A DNA stretch of 33,091 nucleotides from CAZSVE01 sp964610175 (GTDB lineage Bacteria > Pseudomonadota > Gammaproteobacteria > HK1), in contig CAZSVE010000029.1 in NCBI GenBank assembly GCA_964610175.1, forward strand, positions 1-33,091, written 5' to 3'. Of this stretch, positions 32,825 to 33,091 are shown in pieces. Below the pieces are notes generated by a model. That model had not been told where the DNA came from and made no database searches. It saw nothing but the letters and a program-made list of their open reading frames with translations. Made by a program: the position numbers and the translations under genes. The stretch's first letter is position 1. Every line of letters starts with the position of its first letter.

Positions 32825-32934
32825 CCAGCGAGGCTTCCCTTCGAGCCGATGAAGCATGATTCGGTATCGGTCAAAGCAAAAGCATTGTTTTGTAAAACTC
32901 GACTGATCAGCGATGAGCCAGAAATAAACAAATT
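32825..32934 (+). repeat. Dispersed repeat family B, copy 9
   Basis: This is a full copy, CAGCGAGGCTTCCCTTCGAG to GAAATAAACAAATTAG, oriented away from the permease. It begins 35 bp upstream of the permease start, so it lies in its promoter zone. Confidence 0.7.
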
Positions 32935-32969
32935 AGTCGGGTTCGTGTAGCCCAGTGGGGCCTGGGATT

Positions 32970-33058
32970 TACGTATCGGAAACACAAAAATTCTGGAAAA
33001 CCCGGTGCCTAAATCCGAGCCCATCCCGTTCGGGTTCTGGCGCGAAGCGCTAGTGTGA
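32970..33058 (-). repeat. Dispersed repeat family A, copy 5 (inverted)
   Basis: It starts TACGTATCGGAAACACAAAA, has CCCATCCCGTTCGGGTTCTGG and ends GCGCGAAGCGCTAGTGTGAG. It lies 36 bp from family-B copy 9. The last 33 bp of the window show GAGCCG/CGGCTC inverted repeats and no gene. Confidence 0.65.
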
Positions 33059-33091
33059 GCCGCAGGCACCGTCGGCTCAGTCATAAACGGT

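Noticed and set aside
31708..32859. 383-residue Gly/His/Asp-rich frame on the plus strand
   Set aside because: It is antisense to the AzgA-like permease and has the composition typical of such shadows.
1..33091. tRNA or rRNA genes
   Set aside because: I looked for cloverleaf-type sequences and conserved rRNA stretches and saw none; a covariance search would be needed to be certain.

Overview
The window looks like chromosomal DNA of a moderately GC-rich gammaproteobacterium. The housekeeping genes fit that group: typA, a CCA-adding-type nucleotidyltransferase, leuA, a MshN/GspB-like TPR protein, a znuB-type permease, SulP and AzgA-type transporters, and an ADP-ribose pyrophosphatase. The dense dispersed intergenic repeats, Rpn-type transposase/nuclease, ROCO GTPase and heptad minisatellite recall large repeat-rich genomes of sulfur-oxidising gammaproteobacteria. 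That placement is inference; I cannot name a species.

Layout. 1-3000 is a genetic scrapyard: a GIY-YIG protein whose upstream region carries the first ~30 codons of a RadC-like gene, a truncated fibronectin-III fragment, a frameshifted pseudogene, several palindromic (MITE/REP-like) elements, and a 21-bp tandem repeat of about 14 units. 2784-5008 is a candidate operon: a perfect palindrome beside a TATAAT box, a 62-aa protein, an orphan HicB-like protein and an unrecognised 519-aa single-TM protein. 5047-5600 holds remnants of a phage/plasmid-type primase. 5629-10273 has typA, a three-gene set of small membrane/soluble proteins, and the nucleotidyltransferase. 10641-14004 has the TPR protein converging on leuA. 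14852-15540 is an out-of-frame overlapping pair (a Pro-rich 59-aa protein and a two-TM SLATT-like protein). 16071-18127 is a coupled ABC ATPase/FtsX-like permease pair, followed by a lone ZnuB-like permease on the other strand. 19447-23298 holds an Rpn nuclease and a ROCO GTPase, both with internal DNA repeats. 23596-28332 has a Nudix hydrolase, two exported alpha/beta hydrolases and a SulP transporter. 28589-31416 is a coupled helicase-DUF2290 pair. 31504-32790 is a purine-permease-family transporter.

Two dispersed repeat families tie the window together. Family B (~100-115 bp, ending near GAAATAAACAAA) occurs about nine times, full or partial, and often abuts gene ends or starts. Family A (~85-90 bp, one end GCGCTTCGCGCC, the other a GTTTTTCCGATAC-like stretch) occurs five times in both orientations.

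The most interesting accessory modules are the HicB/membrane-protein operon, the overlapping Pro-rich/SLATT-like pair, the ROCO GTPase with its Ala-Tyr/His tract, and the helicase-DUF2290 pair. Any defence or signalling role is inference from domain type and layout only.
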